A stretch of DNA of 64,000 nucleotides from Tsuneonella flava (GCF_002870965.1 NZ_PHSO01000010.1:33101-97100), one strand, 5' to 3'; shown: positions 9,001 to 19,227, numbered from the stretch's first letter. Numbers and translations: made by a program. Notes: a model not told the origin generated them from the letters alone.

Positions 9001-12000
9001 GGACGGAGACTTCGGTTTATATGACAGCCTGACGTCGGTTTATGGCGATCTGTTCGGCGAGGAAGAGGAACGCACGGGTTCCTATGATGCCGAAGGAAAT
9101 CTGACTTTGCTATCGGCTGACCTGTTCGAGCGTTCGACAATGGGGCGCTATGAGTTGACCCAATATTTCTTGGGAGAGGGGCAGAGCTTTGCCGGTAAGG
9201 GTGAGGGCGCATACGGCAACTATTACAGCGTGGTCGAGGATGGGGTTGACCTGAATTTCGCGAACGGAGCGACCTTCGATCTGATCGGGACCGGAGCAAT
9301 GTATTTCGGTGGTTCTCTCACCACCAACGGTGGCGATGTCGCGCTGCGCGGGCAGGGGATCACCTTTGCCGCAGACAGTTTCATCGATACCAGTGCGGCC
9401 TGGTACAGCGAATTCGAACTCTATGATTATGTTCCGCTGGCCGATCGACCGATCGTCGATGGCGGCGACATCATGATCATGGGCTTTTATAACGACCAGA
9501 TCGTGAATGAGGCGGATGCCGACTATGCCTTCGTCATTCCCGAGACGGTTGGTTTGAGCGCCAATGGGGGCGGATATCTGGACCGCGAGGGCAATCTGAC
9601 CGCGGGCAAGGGTGGCGATATCTATATCCGCAACTTCATGGCGCTGGGCGATAGCGTCGACCTGTCCGGCGCGTTCAACGCCCAATCCTATGGTCTTGGC
9701 GGCAACGGCCAGTTCACGCTTGAAACAAGCGGCGAAATCTATGTTGGCGATGAATTGCCGGAGGATTTGGAAAACCGGCATATCACCGCGCTGATTGCAC
9801 CGGATTTCTATGAAAACATGCCGTTTTCGGGCGTCTATCTGAGCGCGCCGAAAGTCACAATCGCGCCGGGCATGAACATTTCCGCTACAAAGGCGACGAT
9901 GCAGCTCGATCCGGCGACATTGCTGGACGGCGTCCCATCCGCCTGGTTGGCGGAACCGGGCGCGGATATTCTGGACGTAACCACTATCGGCTATGTTGAG
10001 CCAGGTTATCGCGATGCGGCCTTGCAGGACGGGGCCGACCTAGCCTTTACACCTTATATTTTCTCCGATGACTATACGCAGATCAGCCTGATCCATCTGA
10101 ATACCTTTGGGGAGGATGGAGATGTACGGGATGGAGCCCTCCTGCCTGAGGATTCGTCCATCACGGTCAATCCCGGCGGCAGCATCCTCTACTACGGCAA
10201 TGTTGCGGGGACGCTCGAGGCGCCAGCTGGCACGATTTCGCTTGGTGGCGTGCTTTCAAGCACAGCGCGCATATTGGCACCGGGAGCGGTGCGGATCACC
10301 GATCGTACGCTTGACAGCAATGGAAATGAACTCGTTAGCGGCATCGTTCTCGATGGCGGCGTCGTCAATTCCGGCGGAAGCGCCATGTATTCGCTGATCG
10401 CGGAAGACGGCGCAATTATCGATGTTTCCGGGACAAGCGCGGAACTGAACATTGCGAAAGGTGTGGGCGGCAGTGTCGTTCGCGAACTGACAACGATCGC
10501 TTCTGATGGCGGTTCGGTCAATTTCAGCGGTTCCTCGCTGGATGTGAACAACATCACCTTCCTGGCATCGGGCGGCGGTGAGGGCGCACGAGGTGGGACC
10601 TTCACATTGCAATGGATTTCGGGCGATTATGAAGCGGTTGCCACCAACACCGGGGCACGCCTGAAGAGCGCATTGTCCGGCACGTATCGGCTCAAGGGCG
10701 GTGGCTGGCAATATGGTCTGGCCGGCGTCGATCTTTCCACGATCGATTGGGGATATACCGGCAACGGAGGCGATTATTTCGTCAGTGACAGCCTCGATTT
10801 TGCGGAAGGAACCTATCTTCCCGAACTCACTTCTATTCAGGCGGATTACGATGCTTGGTACAATGCTCAGGCCAGTGCGCCTGCCCCCATTTTCTACATT
10901 GGTGAAGGGGAGTTGCCGGCGTTGCCGGATTATGCGGGATTGCCGCAAATCGATCCGGCGTTCCTGACGCTTTACGAAGCACTTGGCTATGGCCTGCCGA
11001 CCTTGAGCACTGAGCAGACATCGATGTCGCTTTCGCCGCAGAACATCGCGGCGGGCGGCTTCAGCAGTGTGCAGATCGCTGCAAGCAGTGCGATGGTGGT
11101 TTCCGGGAAATCTCAGCTTGGAGGGCTGGCAGACGATGGCAGTTATCTGATCGATGAAGTCGTTTTGTCGGCTTCCAACATCTACGGTCAGGCCGATGCC
11201 GATTTCACCATATTGGCCAATACGGTGCGGCTGCTGGATAGCGGCACGCTGAACGAAAATGGCGGCAATCTCCCGACGGATGTCGACGAAGCGCGTTTTG
11301 CGGCGGCAATTGAGGCGCTGGGAGTGTCCGCGGACAATGTTGACACATCGTTTGCTGTCGAGGCGGGGAGGCTGATCGATATCACTTCTGCCGATTTCCT
11401 TGGTTTCGAGGATGTGACGCTCAACAGCGGGGGCGATATTCGCTTCACGCCGACGATTCCTTATGTGAAGAGTTTTGATACGCCGGAAGGTGCGCTTGTC
11501 GCCTCGGGTAATCTCACACTCAAGGCGGATCAGCTTTACGCTGCATCGGGCCGCATCTTCACGGTAGAAGCGGGCGATACGCTCACCATCCTGCCGCCAG
11601 ATGAAGGCTCGGACATCAACAAGGTGCCGCTGGAAGGCGGGGCCAGCCTGACCTTGCGCGCGCCGCGCATCGTGCAGGGTGGCATCGTCCGTTCGCCGCT
11701 TGGCTCCATCACGCTGGAATCCTGGGATGACGGCAGCGAGGGAGCGGACAGCATCAGCCTGCTGGCGGGAAGCCTCACCTCCGTTTCGGCTGACGGCAAT
11801 ATCATCCCCTATGGCACGCTGCAGAACGGCGACACGTGGGTTGATCCCTTCACCAAGGAAGAGTTGACCTATCTGCCCGATCGCACCGTCACTATCGCGG
11901 GCAATGTGATTGATTTTGCCGAAGGAGCAGTGGTGGACATTTCCGCGGGCGGCGATCTGGTGGCCAGCGAATTCGTGGCGGGTGTCGGCGGCACGACGGA

Positions 12001-15000
12001 CTGGCTGACCGGCTATCGCAATGAGGACTATGAGTGGGTTGCTGATAGCTCCGGGATCTTCGCTATCATTCCCGGCTACGATGGGGATGTGACGCCGCTG
12101 GGTACGGGCAATGGCTATGGCGCGCAGGATCTGGGTAAAATCTATCTGTCCGGCGCGAACGCCTACGGGTTGCCCGAGGGCGAATATACGCTGCTTCCGG
12201 CTGAATATGCGAGCTTGCCGGGCGCTTATCGGGTCACCGCGAATCACCAATATGGCGATTATGGCAATATGGTGCTGGGCACGACCGCGCCCAAGGCGGA
12301 CGGCTCGGTCATTCAGGCAGGCTATCGCTTTACTGCCAATGCCGATGGTTCGGTGCAATATCGCGACCCATATACCAATGGCTATCTGGTAATGAGCGGG
12401 GAAGTGCTGGCCAAGCGGTCCACCTACAACACTGCCAGCGCGACGAGCTATTTCGACTCTGAAGCCTTCCTTGCGGCTGCGCTGCGGACCAATCTGGAAG
12501 TGGACTCCCTCCCACGCACGCCAAATGACGGCGGCGGACTGGCGTTCGTCGCTGGCTCCTCGCTGACACTTGATGGTGCGATCGATGCAGAAGCAGCCGA
12601 AGGTGGCAAGGGTGGCTATCTCGATATTGTCTCGGGGAATATTCTGGTGTCCGGTGCGGAGACGGATTTATCTGCCTATGCCGACTATTTGGTGCTGGAC
12701 GCGGATAAGCTGGCCAGCTTCGGCGTGGAAAGCCTTCTGTTGGGCGGCAGCCGGTATCAGACCGACACTGGCACGGCGATTGCCGTGGGCGCAGGCGATC
12801 TGGTGATCGATACGGCCGGAGGCACGCTGTCGGGTGCGGACATGATCTTTGCCGCGATCGGGGGGGTTACCGTCAAATCCGGTTCAGTCGTCGAAGCGAC
12901 GGGCGGATTGACCTCTCCGACCGAAGCCTATCGCATTGATGCGGCCTATGGCCTGTTCCAGACCGGGCAGAGCACGCCCTCGACCAATGACGATGTATTC
13001 GTCCATGCCGATCTCGACCGGGGCGCGCTGTTGCATGTTTCGGCGGGTGAACGGGCAGAATTCCTGCGCGACAGTGCCGCAGTCGATGCGATGGCGGAAC
13101 TGCTGGCCAATCCGGCGGCGCTGGCTGCGGCTAACGCCAAGCGCGCGTCGGAAGGGCTGGCCCCGATCAGCGCCAAAGGAGGCTTGCTGACTATCGAGGA
13201 TGGCGCTGCGCTTCTCAGCAGCCGTTCGCTCGTGCTCGATGCGACTGCGGACACCGTGTTGGCCGGCGGCGCGACGCTGGGCGCGAAACAGATCACGGCA
13301 TCGGCTTCTCAGGTTAGCATTGGTGATGTTCCGGCGGTTCTTTCCGGCCTGATCTTCACTGGCGACACGGCGGCGGTGCTCTCAAGCGCTGAAGATGTCG
13401 CGCTCAAGAGCTATTCGAGCATCGATTTTTACGGCGATGTGGAATTCGTGACTGAAGGCGATCTTACGCTGGATGCGCGTGAAATCCGCTTGCTTGACAA
13501 TATGGGCGGCACGGCCCGCATCCAGGCGGGCAACCTCACACTCGCCAACAGCAACGGCGGGCAGGCGGTTGCCACGGGCGGCAGTGCCGGACTGGTGATG
13601 ACCGCTGAAAACATCACGCTGTCGGGCGGGATGAAGGCCATCTCCGGCGCCGATGACGTAACCCTCACCGCCACGGGGCGGATGATGGGCCGGGATGATG
13701 GCGGGCTTACCCTGCCGGGCAATCTGACGCTGGAGGCCGGGCAACTTACCGTGAACAGCGGCGATGCGCTGGCGGTGAATGCGGCGGGCCTGATTACGGT
13801 CAACCAGGTGGAAGGCGCGGAAATTGCGGCGGCGGACAGTTTCGGCGCCACGCTGGCGCTGAACGGGTCCGCCATCGCCCATAACGGCCGGATCGCGCTC
13901 AATGGCGGCACGGTTTCGATGCTGGCGCGCGATGGCGATATCGCCTTGAGCGAAGGCAGCGTGGTTGATGTTTCCGGCACGTCCTTTGCGCTCTACGATG
14001 TCACCATCGGTGTCGACGCGGGCAGGGTCAACCTTACCGCCGATCATGGCGATGTGGTACAGGCCGAAGGCGCGCTGATCGACATTTCGGGCGGCGAAGC
14101 GGCCGATGCCGGGGCGCTTGCCATCTCGGTGGTGGAAGGCAATGCGCTGCTGAACGGCACGCTCAGCGGCGGCGCGGCGGAAGGCCGTTCGGCGGGGGAT
14201 TTCGACCTACTGATCGGTTCGCTGGCCGATTTTGGTGGGCTGAGCGATACGCTGACCGCTGGCGGGCTGAACGGGCAGCGCAGCTTCGAAATCCTTTCCG
14301 GCGATGTCACGCTGGACGGCACGACCGAAGTGGAAGGGCTGTCGCTGGTCGTGAATGACGGCGCGATCCATGTGACGGGCAGCGTCACCACCACGGGCGC
14401 AAAGGGCGGTACGATTGCGCTGGCGGCATCGGAGGATGTCACGCTGGCGGGCGGTTCCGCGTTGGTCGCGGCGGCAACAGCCCAGGGCGGCGCGGGCGGC
14501 AAGGTGCGGATCGAAACCGCAGGGACCAATGGCGGCGCGATCTCGATGGCCTCCGGCGCGCTGATCGATGTCAGCGGCATGGCTGGGCCGGAAGGCGAGG
14601 AAGCGCAGGGCGGCCTTGTTCATTTCCGCGCGCCGCAGATTGGCTCCAACGATGTCGCGATCACGCAGCTTGCGGGCACGATTACTGGCGCGGATCGGGC
14701 CGTGGCGGAAGCCTATGCGGTCTATGAGGACGTCGCTGTCATCGACCAGGCCGTGATCGACACGGTGGAAGGCGATGCGAGTGATTTCATGAACGCGGCG
14801 CTGGCCAATGGGGTGGAAAACCGGCTCGGTTCCGTCTCACTCATCCCCGGCATCGATATCCGCAATCAGGGCGATATCGAACTGGCCCAGGAATGGGACT
14901 TGTCCTCCCTGCGTTTCGGGCCGGACGATCGCGCGGGCGTGCTTTCGCTGCGCGCTTCGGGCGATCTGCTGATCAACGCCAATCTGACGGATTCCGATAC

Positions 15001-18000
15001 GGCCAGCGGTTCCAACTGGGATATCAATCTGGTTGCGGGCGCCAATCTGGACAGTCCGGCCGTGCTGGCGGTTCTGACGCAGAGCCTGCTGGCGGATGGT
15101 ACGGGTTCGGTGATTATCGGCGGTGAGGTGGATGCACTCGACATCACGATGCTCAATGCCAATGACTACGACATGACCATTGAGGTTGGCGGAGTTGATT
15201 ACGCGTCAGGCTTCTCTGAGCTGTTTTCTATCATCGATGGGTGGATTTTCTCGAAAGGCATTACTCTTCCTGACGCGGAGGTGATGGAATATTACTACTC
15301 AGCAGAGGATGTTGTTTTTAATCAAGGCGGCATTCCTGATGACTATGTTGAAGGATATTATTTAATTAAGAATTTCCTGGAAACGAATCCAGAATATTAC
15401 GCCGTGCAATCGAGTAATGCTACTAGGACATACTATGCCGGTCTGACTTATATCAACTCTCGTATCCTGAGGGATGCAGAGGCTTTGTCCGAACTTTCTG
15501 ATGAAGCGGTGGTGAAGTTGACCGAATTATACGGACGCAGAGTGAACGGGAATGAGGAGAATAATAAGCCATATTATGTCGAATTTGTGAACTATATGCT
15601 GGGAAATTACCCGGATGTTATTAACAAATATTATTTTGAAATTGAACAATCCGTTGATGCAGCGCCATATTATTTGCGAGTGAATGGGGCGGAGAGTGCT
15701 CTCTATAATCTCAACGCCGACGGCTCTCTCGGCGTTGAACTGGAGCGTGATTTCACTACCGGAAAATATATCGATCCGGTCACTGGCGCGCTGATCGAAT
15801 ATGCGGCGGGCGCTAAAGATTATGCCGATACGGATTATTATACCCGTGATCCCCTGGACTGGATCGTTTCCTGGCGGTCAAACTACGACAATGATGACTA
15901 CGCCACGCTTGTGCAGACCTATAACCCTCAGGGTTATGTGGTCGGCACCAACGGTGCGGCTATTGCTGTGGCGGCCGGGCGCGATCTGGTGCTGGAACAG
16001 CGACCTTCTTCGCTTCAGACGACGGGTGCTGGGTCTTCGATCATGGTCGATGTCGCGGGCGATATCATCGCGCATGACGATGTGGCCAAGACTGTTGCGA
16101 CCGATATTCTGACTGAAGGCAGCGCCTTCATCGCTGCTGGTGGCAAGATCGACAATCTCTCAGTCATGGCCATGGACATGGATGTACGTGCGGGTGGCGA
16201 CATCGCCGGGGGCATTTATGATGTTACCGGCACTGCCCGCATCACCTCTGGCGGAGCCATCGTTTCAGGCAGTGAGGTTGTTCTGCTGTCCACCGCAGAT
16301 CCGATCGTTCCCTATGATGATTGTCCGTCGAGCAGCGAATTGTGCCATTACGATCAGGATCCGACTGATGTGATCCGACACAATCCGTTCTACACCCTGT
16401 TCTACGCCAATGAAGCGGGCGATCTGCAAGTGAAGTCGGCCGGTGACCTCAACATCGAAACCGCGACCGGCGGGGCGGAAGCCCGCGTGGCTTTCTATTC
16501 GGCGGGCGGCGATATCGTAACGCGCAATAATGATTATAATATCACGTCGGCGGCCCTGCATGATGAAATTGGCAGTCCTTATTATATCAGTTACAGCAGC
16601 CAGAGGAGTGTCAATGTTCCCAATACTACCGTGACGGCGCAGACATGGGGCGGCACGGTGGAACTAGTCGCGGCCGGCGGTGATGTGAACATTCTGGGCG
16701 GTTTTGCCATGGCGCCCTATCAATATGGCAATCTCGATGTTCTCGCGCAGGGCAGCGTCCAGATCGGCACTTACCAGCGGGCTGCAGACGTTCTGGACGT
16801 GCAGACATCAGCCGCCGAACGTGCGGCGCGTGAGGTTCGCATATGGACGGGCAACTATCATAGTGCGATCTCAGGCATTTATTCGACCAGTGATCTCGTC
16901 ACCCAGGACGATGCGTTTTACCAAGGTTATGCTGCGCGGCCCGCAGGCCTGAACCTATTGCTGCATGAAGGGGATAGTGAACCAAGCCGGATCTATACTG
17001 GGGCAGGTAACATCAATCTTTTGGGCGGGGTTTATTCTGCTGAACAGACATGGATAAAATCGGGCGGCAATATCTATTTCCCGCAACTGCTCGTACGTCA
17101 CAGCCAAGCCAGTGATGTAACGCAGGTCACGGCCGCCGGGGGCATTTATTTCAGCGACTATATCGCGCCAACAACACCGGCCGCGACCTTGTCAGGCCTG
17201 GGTGGCTATATCGCGGCTTTTGGTGAGGGCAGGCTGGAAATCGAAGCCGGGACAGATCTCTGGATACCGGATAACGCCAGAGGTATCACCAGCGATGTGC
17301 TGATGGATATGGTCCGCATCGACAATTCCGGCCATTTCGGCTTTGTGGAGATCGACCCGGACATGAAGTCCGCCGATATTTCCATCAGTGTCGGCTATAA
17401 CCAAAGGCCGGACTATGAAGCCTTCGAGGCGGCCTATTTCGACCCCGAATTCATGGCCGACATGGCGGATTATCTCCGCGTTGATCTGGGTAGCGGGGAG
17501 GAACTGCCCTTCTATCTGTTCGACAGCTATTATGCGCGCGGCAACGGTGCCAAGGCTGAAGTCGTAACGGGTGAAATGGCGGGAGGCTTCGTCAATTATA
17601 TTCGCTCCCTGCAAGGGCTGGAGGCTCTGCCCGACGAGGCAGCACAGCGCAATTATCTGGATACGGCCTGGGAGTACTGGGTGAACCTGCCTGCCGCGCA
17701 GGAAACCCCTTTCGATGCCCTCATCCCGCGCTACACGGCGGCGCAGTCGGCTCAAGAGGGGCTGAAAGGCGAGTATTTCCTGCCTGAGCAGCGTCAGGGT
17801 CTCGTCAACTATGTCCGCGAGCTTCAGGGGCTGGAGGCTCTGGCCTCTGCCGAAGAGCAGGCCGCCTATATGGATGAGGCGCTGGCCTATTGGGATGGTC
17901 TGAATACCGTCTACAAGACGCCGTTTTACCGCTCCGTACTCTTCCTCGAAATGCGTACCTCCAGCCGAGAGGCGAACGACCTGGACAGCGACCGCGCCGG

Positions 18001-19207
18001 TTCGGTCAATCGCGGCTATGACGCCATAGCCACGCTGTATCCGGGCGCGCAAAAGGCGGCGGACGAGCAACTGGCCGATGGGGAATCGCGCTGGGACGGC
18101 AATCTGGAAATCTTTGCCGCGCCCATCCTGTCCAATGCGGGGGGCGATGTCTCTGTGGTGGCGCCGGGCGGTTTTGTCCGCCTTGCCAGCGCGGCGGCGA
18201 CGGCGGACCAGATCGGCCAGCCTTCGGAGAATAACCCGCAGGGCAACGCGCTGCGCGCCGGTATCGTGACGCAGGGCGGGGGTGAGGTGAACGTCCTCTC
18301 CCATGGCGATATCGATGTGAATCAGGCGCGAGTGCTGACCAGTCAGGGCGGCAATGTGCTGATGTGGTCTTCCTATGGCGATATTGCCGCAGGCAATGGC
18401 GCCAAGACCTCTATCGCGCCGCCTTATTATGACCGCTCGATTGACGAACTGGCTAATTTGAACCGTTCACCGGCGGGGCTTCCCACCGGAGCGGGCATCG
18501 GTACGCTGGCAAGCACGCCGGGTGTGCCTCCGGCAGACGTCGATCTTGTCGCCAATTATGGCGTGGTCGATGCAGGGGATGCGGGTATCCGTGTTTCCGG
18601 CAACCTCAATGTCTTCGCCATCGAAGTCCTCGGTCTCGACAATATCGACGTGGCGGGCCGCACCACGGGCCTTCCCGAAGCTCCCGCCGCGCCTCCAACC
18701 TCGCTCGATGTTGGTGATATCGGCAGCAAATCGCTGCTGGGAGGCGACTTGCTCAAGGATCTGGCGGAATCCGTGCGCCGGAATGCCGCTTCGACCACGC
18801 CGTCGCTAATCGAAGTCCGGGTCACCGGTTATGGCGATAGCGAATGCGAGGATGGGCGGAAGCGGGAGCAATGCGCTCCTGCGGCTGGAAATCCGCAAAG
18901 CTCGGTGTCCTCTTCCTCGTCCGAACGCGCCGATATTGGGCGGGTGCCGACCGTCTGGTCCAACGGAAAGCTGGATTTCGACATTGCCGCGGTCGGTTTG
19001 GATGATGCGATGAAGGAGATGGGGAGGCTCTCGGGCTATAACATCCTTTACAGCTCGGATGTCGCTGCCAATTTCCGCTCACAACCGGTCCGTGGGTCGA
19101 TGACGCTGCGCGAAGCGATGTCCCGGCTTCTTGGCCAGGGCCTGCGAGCAGTGCTGATCGATGATCGTACGATCATGATCGAAGCCAATAACTACGCCTA
19201 CAACTGA
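6026..19207 (+). CDS. Giant filamentous-haemagglutinin-like TpsA exoprotein with C-terminal STN domain
   Basis: One uninterrupted frame codes for about 4,390 residues. An extended basic signal region (SVTIATIRKRRISGKRFKLGTSLVALAAMNMLAPVSARA) resembles the long signal peptides of TPS exoproteins. A TPS/haemagglutination-activity domain follows, containing three tandem copies of a unit built like AILDW...F...DW(F/L/M)(V/A)(I/L)NR (near 6295, 6570 and 6895). The bulk is beta-helix-like repeat sequence rich in G-x-(I/V)-x-(V/I)-(D/S). Near the end is the segment SLIEVRVTGYGD, reminiscent of DUF3739. The last ~79 residues (18968-19204) are a complete STN domain (LDFDIAAVGLDDAMKEMGRL ... ILYSSDVAANF ... 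LREAMSRLLGQGLRAVLIDD). ATG 6026 has AGGA 8 bp upstream; ATG 5996 in frame is possible. A region at ~15150-15840 is visibly AT-rich and differs in style. The protein should be exported by the TpsB at 2263. Confidence 0.9.
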   Translation: MSVTIATIRKRRISGKRFKLGTSLVALAAMNMLAPVSARAEQPFGTLVGMQAGRTIGADGQVSVWQGANLPVLSKEGDRDLMTIVQTQKKAILDWEDFRLQTQEILEFQQQASDWFVINRVHGSQAAEIHGEIRAIGSVYVFNDNGVLIGDDALINTRQLVVGSGISDVDIDGDTTTFVQSRAKAALDWQKFEVATDQVLKFEQQAKDWLVINRDLTEPANTGNAAALAQGDLTLHGTIEAKGIVVLEDKTGFDIGEDAQINAERYFLTQNIADVNVAGNGFEFTQGDERAIINWSDMNLAEGQSITIHQNGDDWMALNRSIAGGVVALDGTIKADEGLLLVARDGLVINGAIEAGQVVASALEIRDTAFLGFHNKGGGLFSFSENDQNSALRLDPTFSNSWIYPELGQGSAGQTVEARTDRYLNLLNDEPIVVDPNDAQHYAVTVGAAGSISTDAKGKIMLFGPNVYNKGVLSVRDEGQVILAAGENIFIDSQDGVNLDVYTSGYNPLDVTNSQVSLNYLAPAFLNVQYDRSTRRYYAQDSVIPTEWVDFVNTMTGGSYQAGDLLPGTVGDTLVGLNGSSENLVSDYVDALRAARVRDIGFTAVNEGIITGTGGSDVTMRGWDVEQNGAITLTSTANFRALIDLQAVMQDQAVTNGTLENNLAGNGTVVFGKGSLTQITPDLDADDTLPLTQGNQSVGNLFVAGQYVHLQDDSLIYMPSGTAEFYVDADATVLDPLGASGNANSQDGSRFLMEGGATIDLSGWDVTREMGYHQVTGTVYVAQLADSPVQDGGPLYRKEISVDRRYGTEIVDWETFDNLNQLTLDQMIVDGGTLKIAVGDDFIMKSGAVIDVSGGSITYDEGYVYTTLLRRLDGSIIDIREADPDEIYMGLANEWVVYDPKWGKQETYYVPLMSSSSGQWEDSYVEGGNAGTVNVWAPDGVYQGTFLGDVTVGKYQKINQPDAGALIINAYGEYDEDYLSQRLLIANAMAQLDGDFGLYDSLTSVYGDLFGEEEERTGSYDAEGNLTLLSADLFERSTMGRYELTQYFLGEGQSFAGKGEGAYGNYYSVVEDGVDLNFANGATFDLIGTGAMYFGGSLTTNGGDVALRGQGITFAADSFIDTSAAWYSEFELYDYVPLADRPIVDGGDIMIMGFYNDQIVNEADADYAFVIPETVGLSANGGGYLDREGNLTAGKGGDIYIRNFMALGDSVDLSGAFNAQSYGLGGNGQFTLETSGEIYVGDELPEDLENRHITALIAPDFYENMPFSGVYLSAPKVTIAPGMNISATKATMQLDPATLLDGVPSAWLAEPGADILDVTTIGYVEPGYRDAALQDGADLAFTPYIFSDDYTQISLIHLNTFGEDGDVRDGALLPEDSSITVNPGGSILYYGNVAGTLEAPAGTISLGGVLSSTARILAPGAVRITDRTLDSNGNELVSGIVLDGGVVNSGGSAMYSLIAEDGAIIDVSGTSAELNIAKGVGGSVVRELTTIASDGGSVNFSGSSLDVNNITFLASGGGEGARGGTFTLQWISGDYEAVATNTGARLKSALSGTYRLKGGGWQYGLAGVDLSTIDWGYTGNGGDYFVSDSLDFAEGTYLPELTSIQADYDAWYNAQASAPAPIFYIGEGELPALPDYAGLPQIDPAFLTLYEALGYGLPTLSTEQTSMSLSPQNIAAGGFSSVQIAASSAMVVSGKSQLGGLADDGSYLIDEVVLSASNIYGQADADFTILANTVRLLDSGTLNENGGNLPTDVDEARFAAAIEALGVSADNVDTSFAVEAGRLIDITSADFLGFEDVTLNSGGDIRFTPTIPYVKSFDTPEGALVASGNLTLKADQLYAASGRIFTVEAGDTLTILPPDEGSDINKVPLEGGASLTLRAPRIVQGGIVRSPLGSITLESWDDGSEGADSISLLAGSLTSVSADGNIIPYGTLQNGDTWVDPFTKEELTYLPDRTVTIAGNVIDFAEGAVVDISAGGDLVASEFVAGVGGTTDWLTGYRNEDYEWVADSSGIFAIIPGYDGDVTPLGTGNGYGAQDLGKIYLSGANAYGLPEGEYTLLPAEYASLPGAYRVTANHQYGDYGNMVLGTTAPKADGSVIQAGYRFTANADGSVQYRDPYTNGYLVMSGEVLAKRSTYNTASATSYFDSEAFLAAALRTNLEVDSLPRTPNDGGGLAFVAGSSLTLDGAIDAEAAEGGKGGYLDIVSGNILVSGAETDLSAYADYLVLDADKLASFGVESLLLGGSRYQTDTGTAIAVGAGDLVIDTAGGTLSGADMIFAAIGGVTVKSGSVVEATGGLTSPTEAYRIDAAYGLFQTGQSTPSTNDDVFVHADLDRGALLHVSAGERAEFLRDSAAVDAMAELLANPAALAAANAKRASEGLAPISAKGGLLTIEDGAALLSSRSLVLDATADTVLAGGATLGAKQITASASQVSIGDVPAVLSGLIFTGDTAAVLSSAEDVALKSYSSIDFYGDVEFVTEGDLTLDAREIRLLDNMGGTARIQAGNLTLANSNGGQAVATGGSAGLVMTAENITLSGGMKAISGADDVTLTATGRMMGRDDGGLTLPGNLTLEAGQLTVNSGDALAVNAAGLITVNQVEGAEIAAADSFGATLALNGSAIAHNGRIALNGGTVSMLARDGDIALSEGSVVDVSGTSFALYDVTIGVDAGRVNLTADHGDVVQAEGALIDISGGEAADAGALAISVVEGNALLNGTLSGGAAEGRSAGDFDLLIGSLADFGGLSDTLTAGGLNGQRSFEILSGDVTLDGTTEVEGLSLVVNDGAIHVTGSVTTTGAKGGTIALAASEDVTLAGGSALVAAATAQGGAGGKVRIETAGTNGGAISMASGALIDVSGMAGPEGEEAQGGLVHFRAPQIGSNDVAITQLAGTITGADRAVAEAYAVYEDVAVIDQAVIDTVEGDASDFMNAALANGVENRLGSVSLIPGIDIRNQGDIELAQEWDLSSLRFGPDDRAGVLSLRASGDLLINANLTDSDTASGSNWDINLVAGANLDSPAVLAVLTQSLLADGTGSVIIGGEVDALDITMLNANDYDMTIEVGGVDYASGFSELFSIIDGWIFSKGITLPDAEVMEYYYSAEDVVFNQGGIPDDYVEGYYLIKNFLETNPEYYAVQSSNATRTYYAGLTYINSRILRDAEALSELSDEAVVKLTELYGRRVNGNEENNKPYYVEFVNYMLGNYPDVINKYYFEIEQSVDAAPYYLRVNGAESALYNLNADGSLGVELERDFTTGKYIDPVTGALIEYAAGAKDYADTDYYTRDPLDWIVSWRSNYDNDDYATLVQTYNPQGYVVGTNGAAIAVAAGRDLVLEQRPSSLQTTGAGSSIMVDVAGDIIAHDDVAKTVATDILTEGSAFIAAGGKIDNLSVMAMDMDVRAGGDIAGGIYDVTGTARITSGGAIVSGSEVVLLSTADPIVPYDDCPSSSELCHYDQDPTDVIRHNPFYTLFYANEAGDLQVKSAGDLNIETATGGAEARVAFYSAGGDIVTRNNDYNITSAALHDEIGSPYYISYSSQRSVNVPNTTVTAQTWGGTVELVAAGGDVNILGGFAMAPYQYGNLDVLAQGSVQIGTYQRAADVLDVQTSAAERAAREVRIWTGNYHSAISGIYSTSDLVTQDDAFYQGYAARPAGLNLLLHEGDSEPSRIYTGAGNINLLGGVYSAEQTWIKSGGNIYFPQLLVRHSQASDVTQVTAAGGIYFSDYIAPTTPAATLSGLGGYIAAFGEGRLEIEAGTDLWIPDNARGITSDVLMDMVRIDNSGHFGFVEIDPDMKSADISISVGYNQRPDYEAFEAAYFDPEFMADMADYLRVDLGSGEELPFYLFDSYYARGNGAKAEVVTGEMAGGFVNYIRSLQGLEALPDEAAQRNYLDTAWEYWVNLPAAQETPFDALIPRYTAAQSAQEGLKGEYFLPEQRQGLVNYVRELQGLEALASAEEQAAYMDEALAYWDGLNTVYKTPFYRSVLFLEMRTSSREANDLDSDRAGSVNRGYDAIATLYPGAQKAADEQLADGESRWDGNLEIFAAPILSNAGGDVSVVAPGGFVRLASAAATADQIGQPSENNPQGNALRAGIVTQGGGEVNVLSHGDIDVNQARVLTSQGGNVLMWSSYGDIAAGNGAKTSIAPPYYDRSIDELANLNRSPAGLPTGAGIGTLASTPGVPPADVDLVANYGVVDAGDAGIRVSGNLNVFAIEVLGLDNIDVAGRTTGLPEAPAAPPTSLDVGDIGSKSLLGGDLLKDLAESVRRNAASTTPSLIEVRVTGYGDSECEDGRKREQCAPAAGNPQSSVSSSSSERADIGRVPTVWSNGKLDFDIAAVGLDDAMKEMGRLSGYNILYSSDVAANFRSQPVRGSMTLREAMSRLLGQGLRAVLIDDRTIMIEANNYAYN

Positions 19208-19227
19208 TTGATTTGGAGATAAATTCA

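Noticed and set aside
10256..12358. 700-codon minus-strand frame inside the giant adhesin gene
   Set aside because: Antisense shadow; no ribosome site, no family, composition typical of reverse reading of beta-helix repeats.
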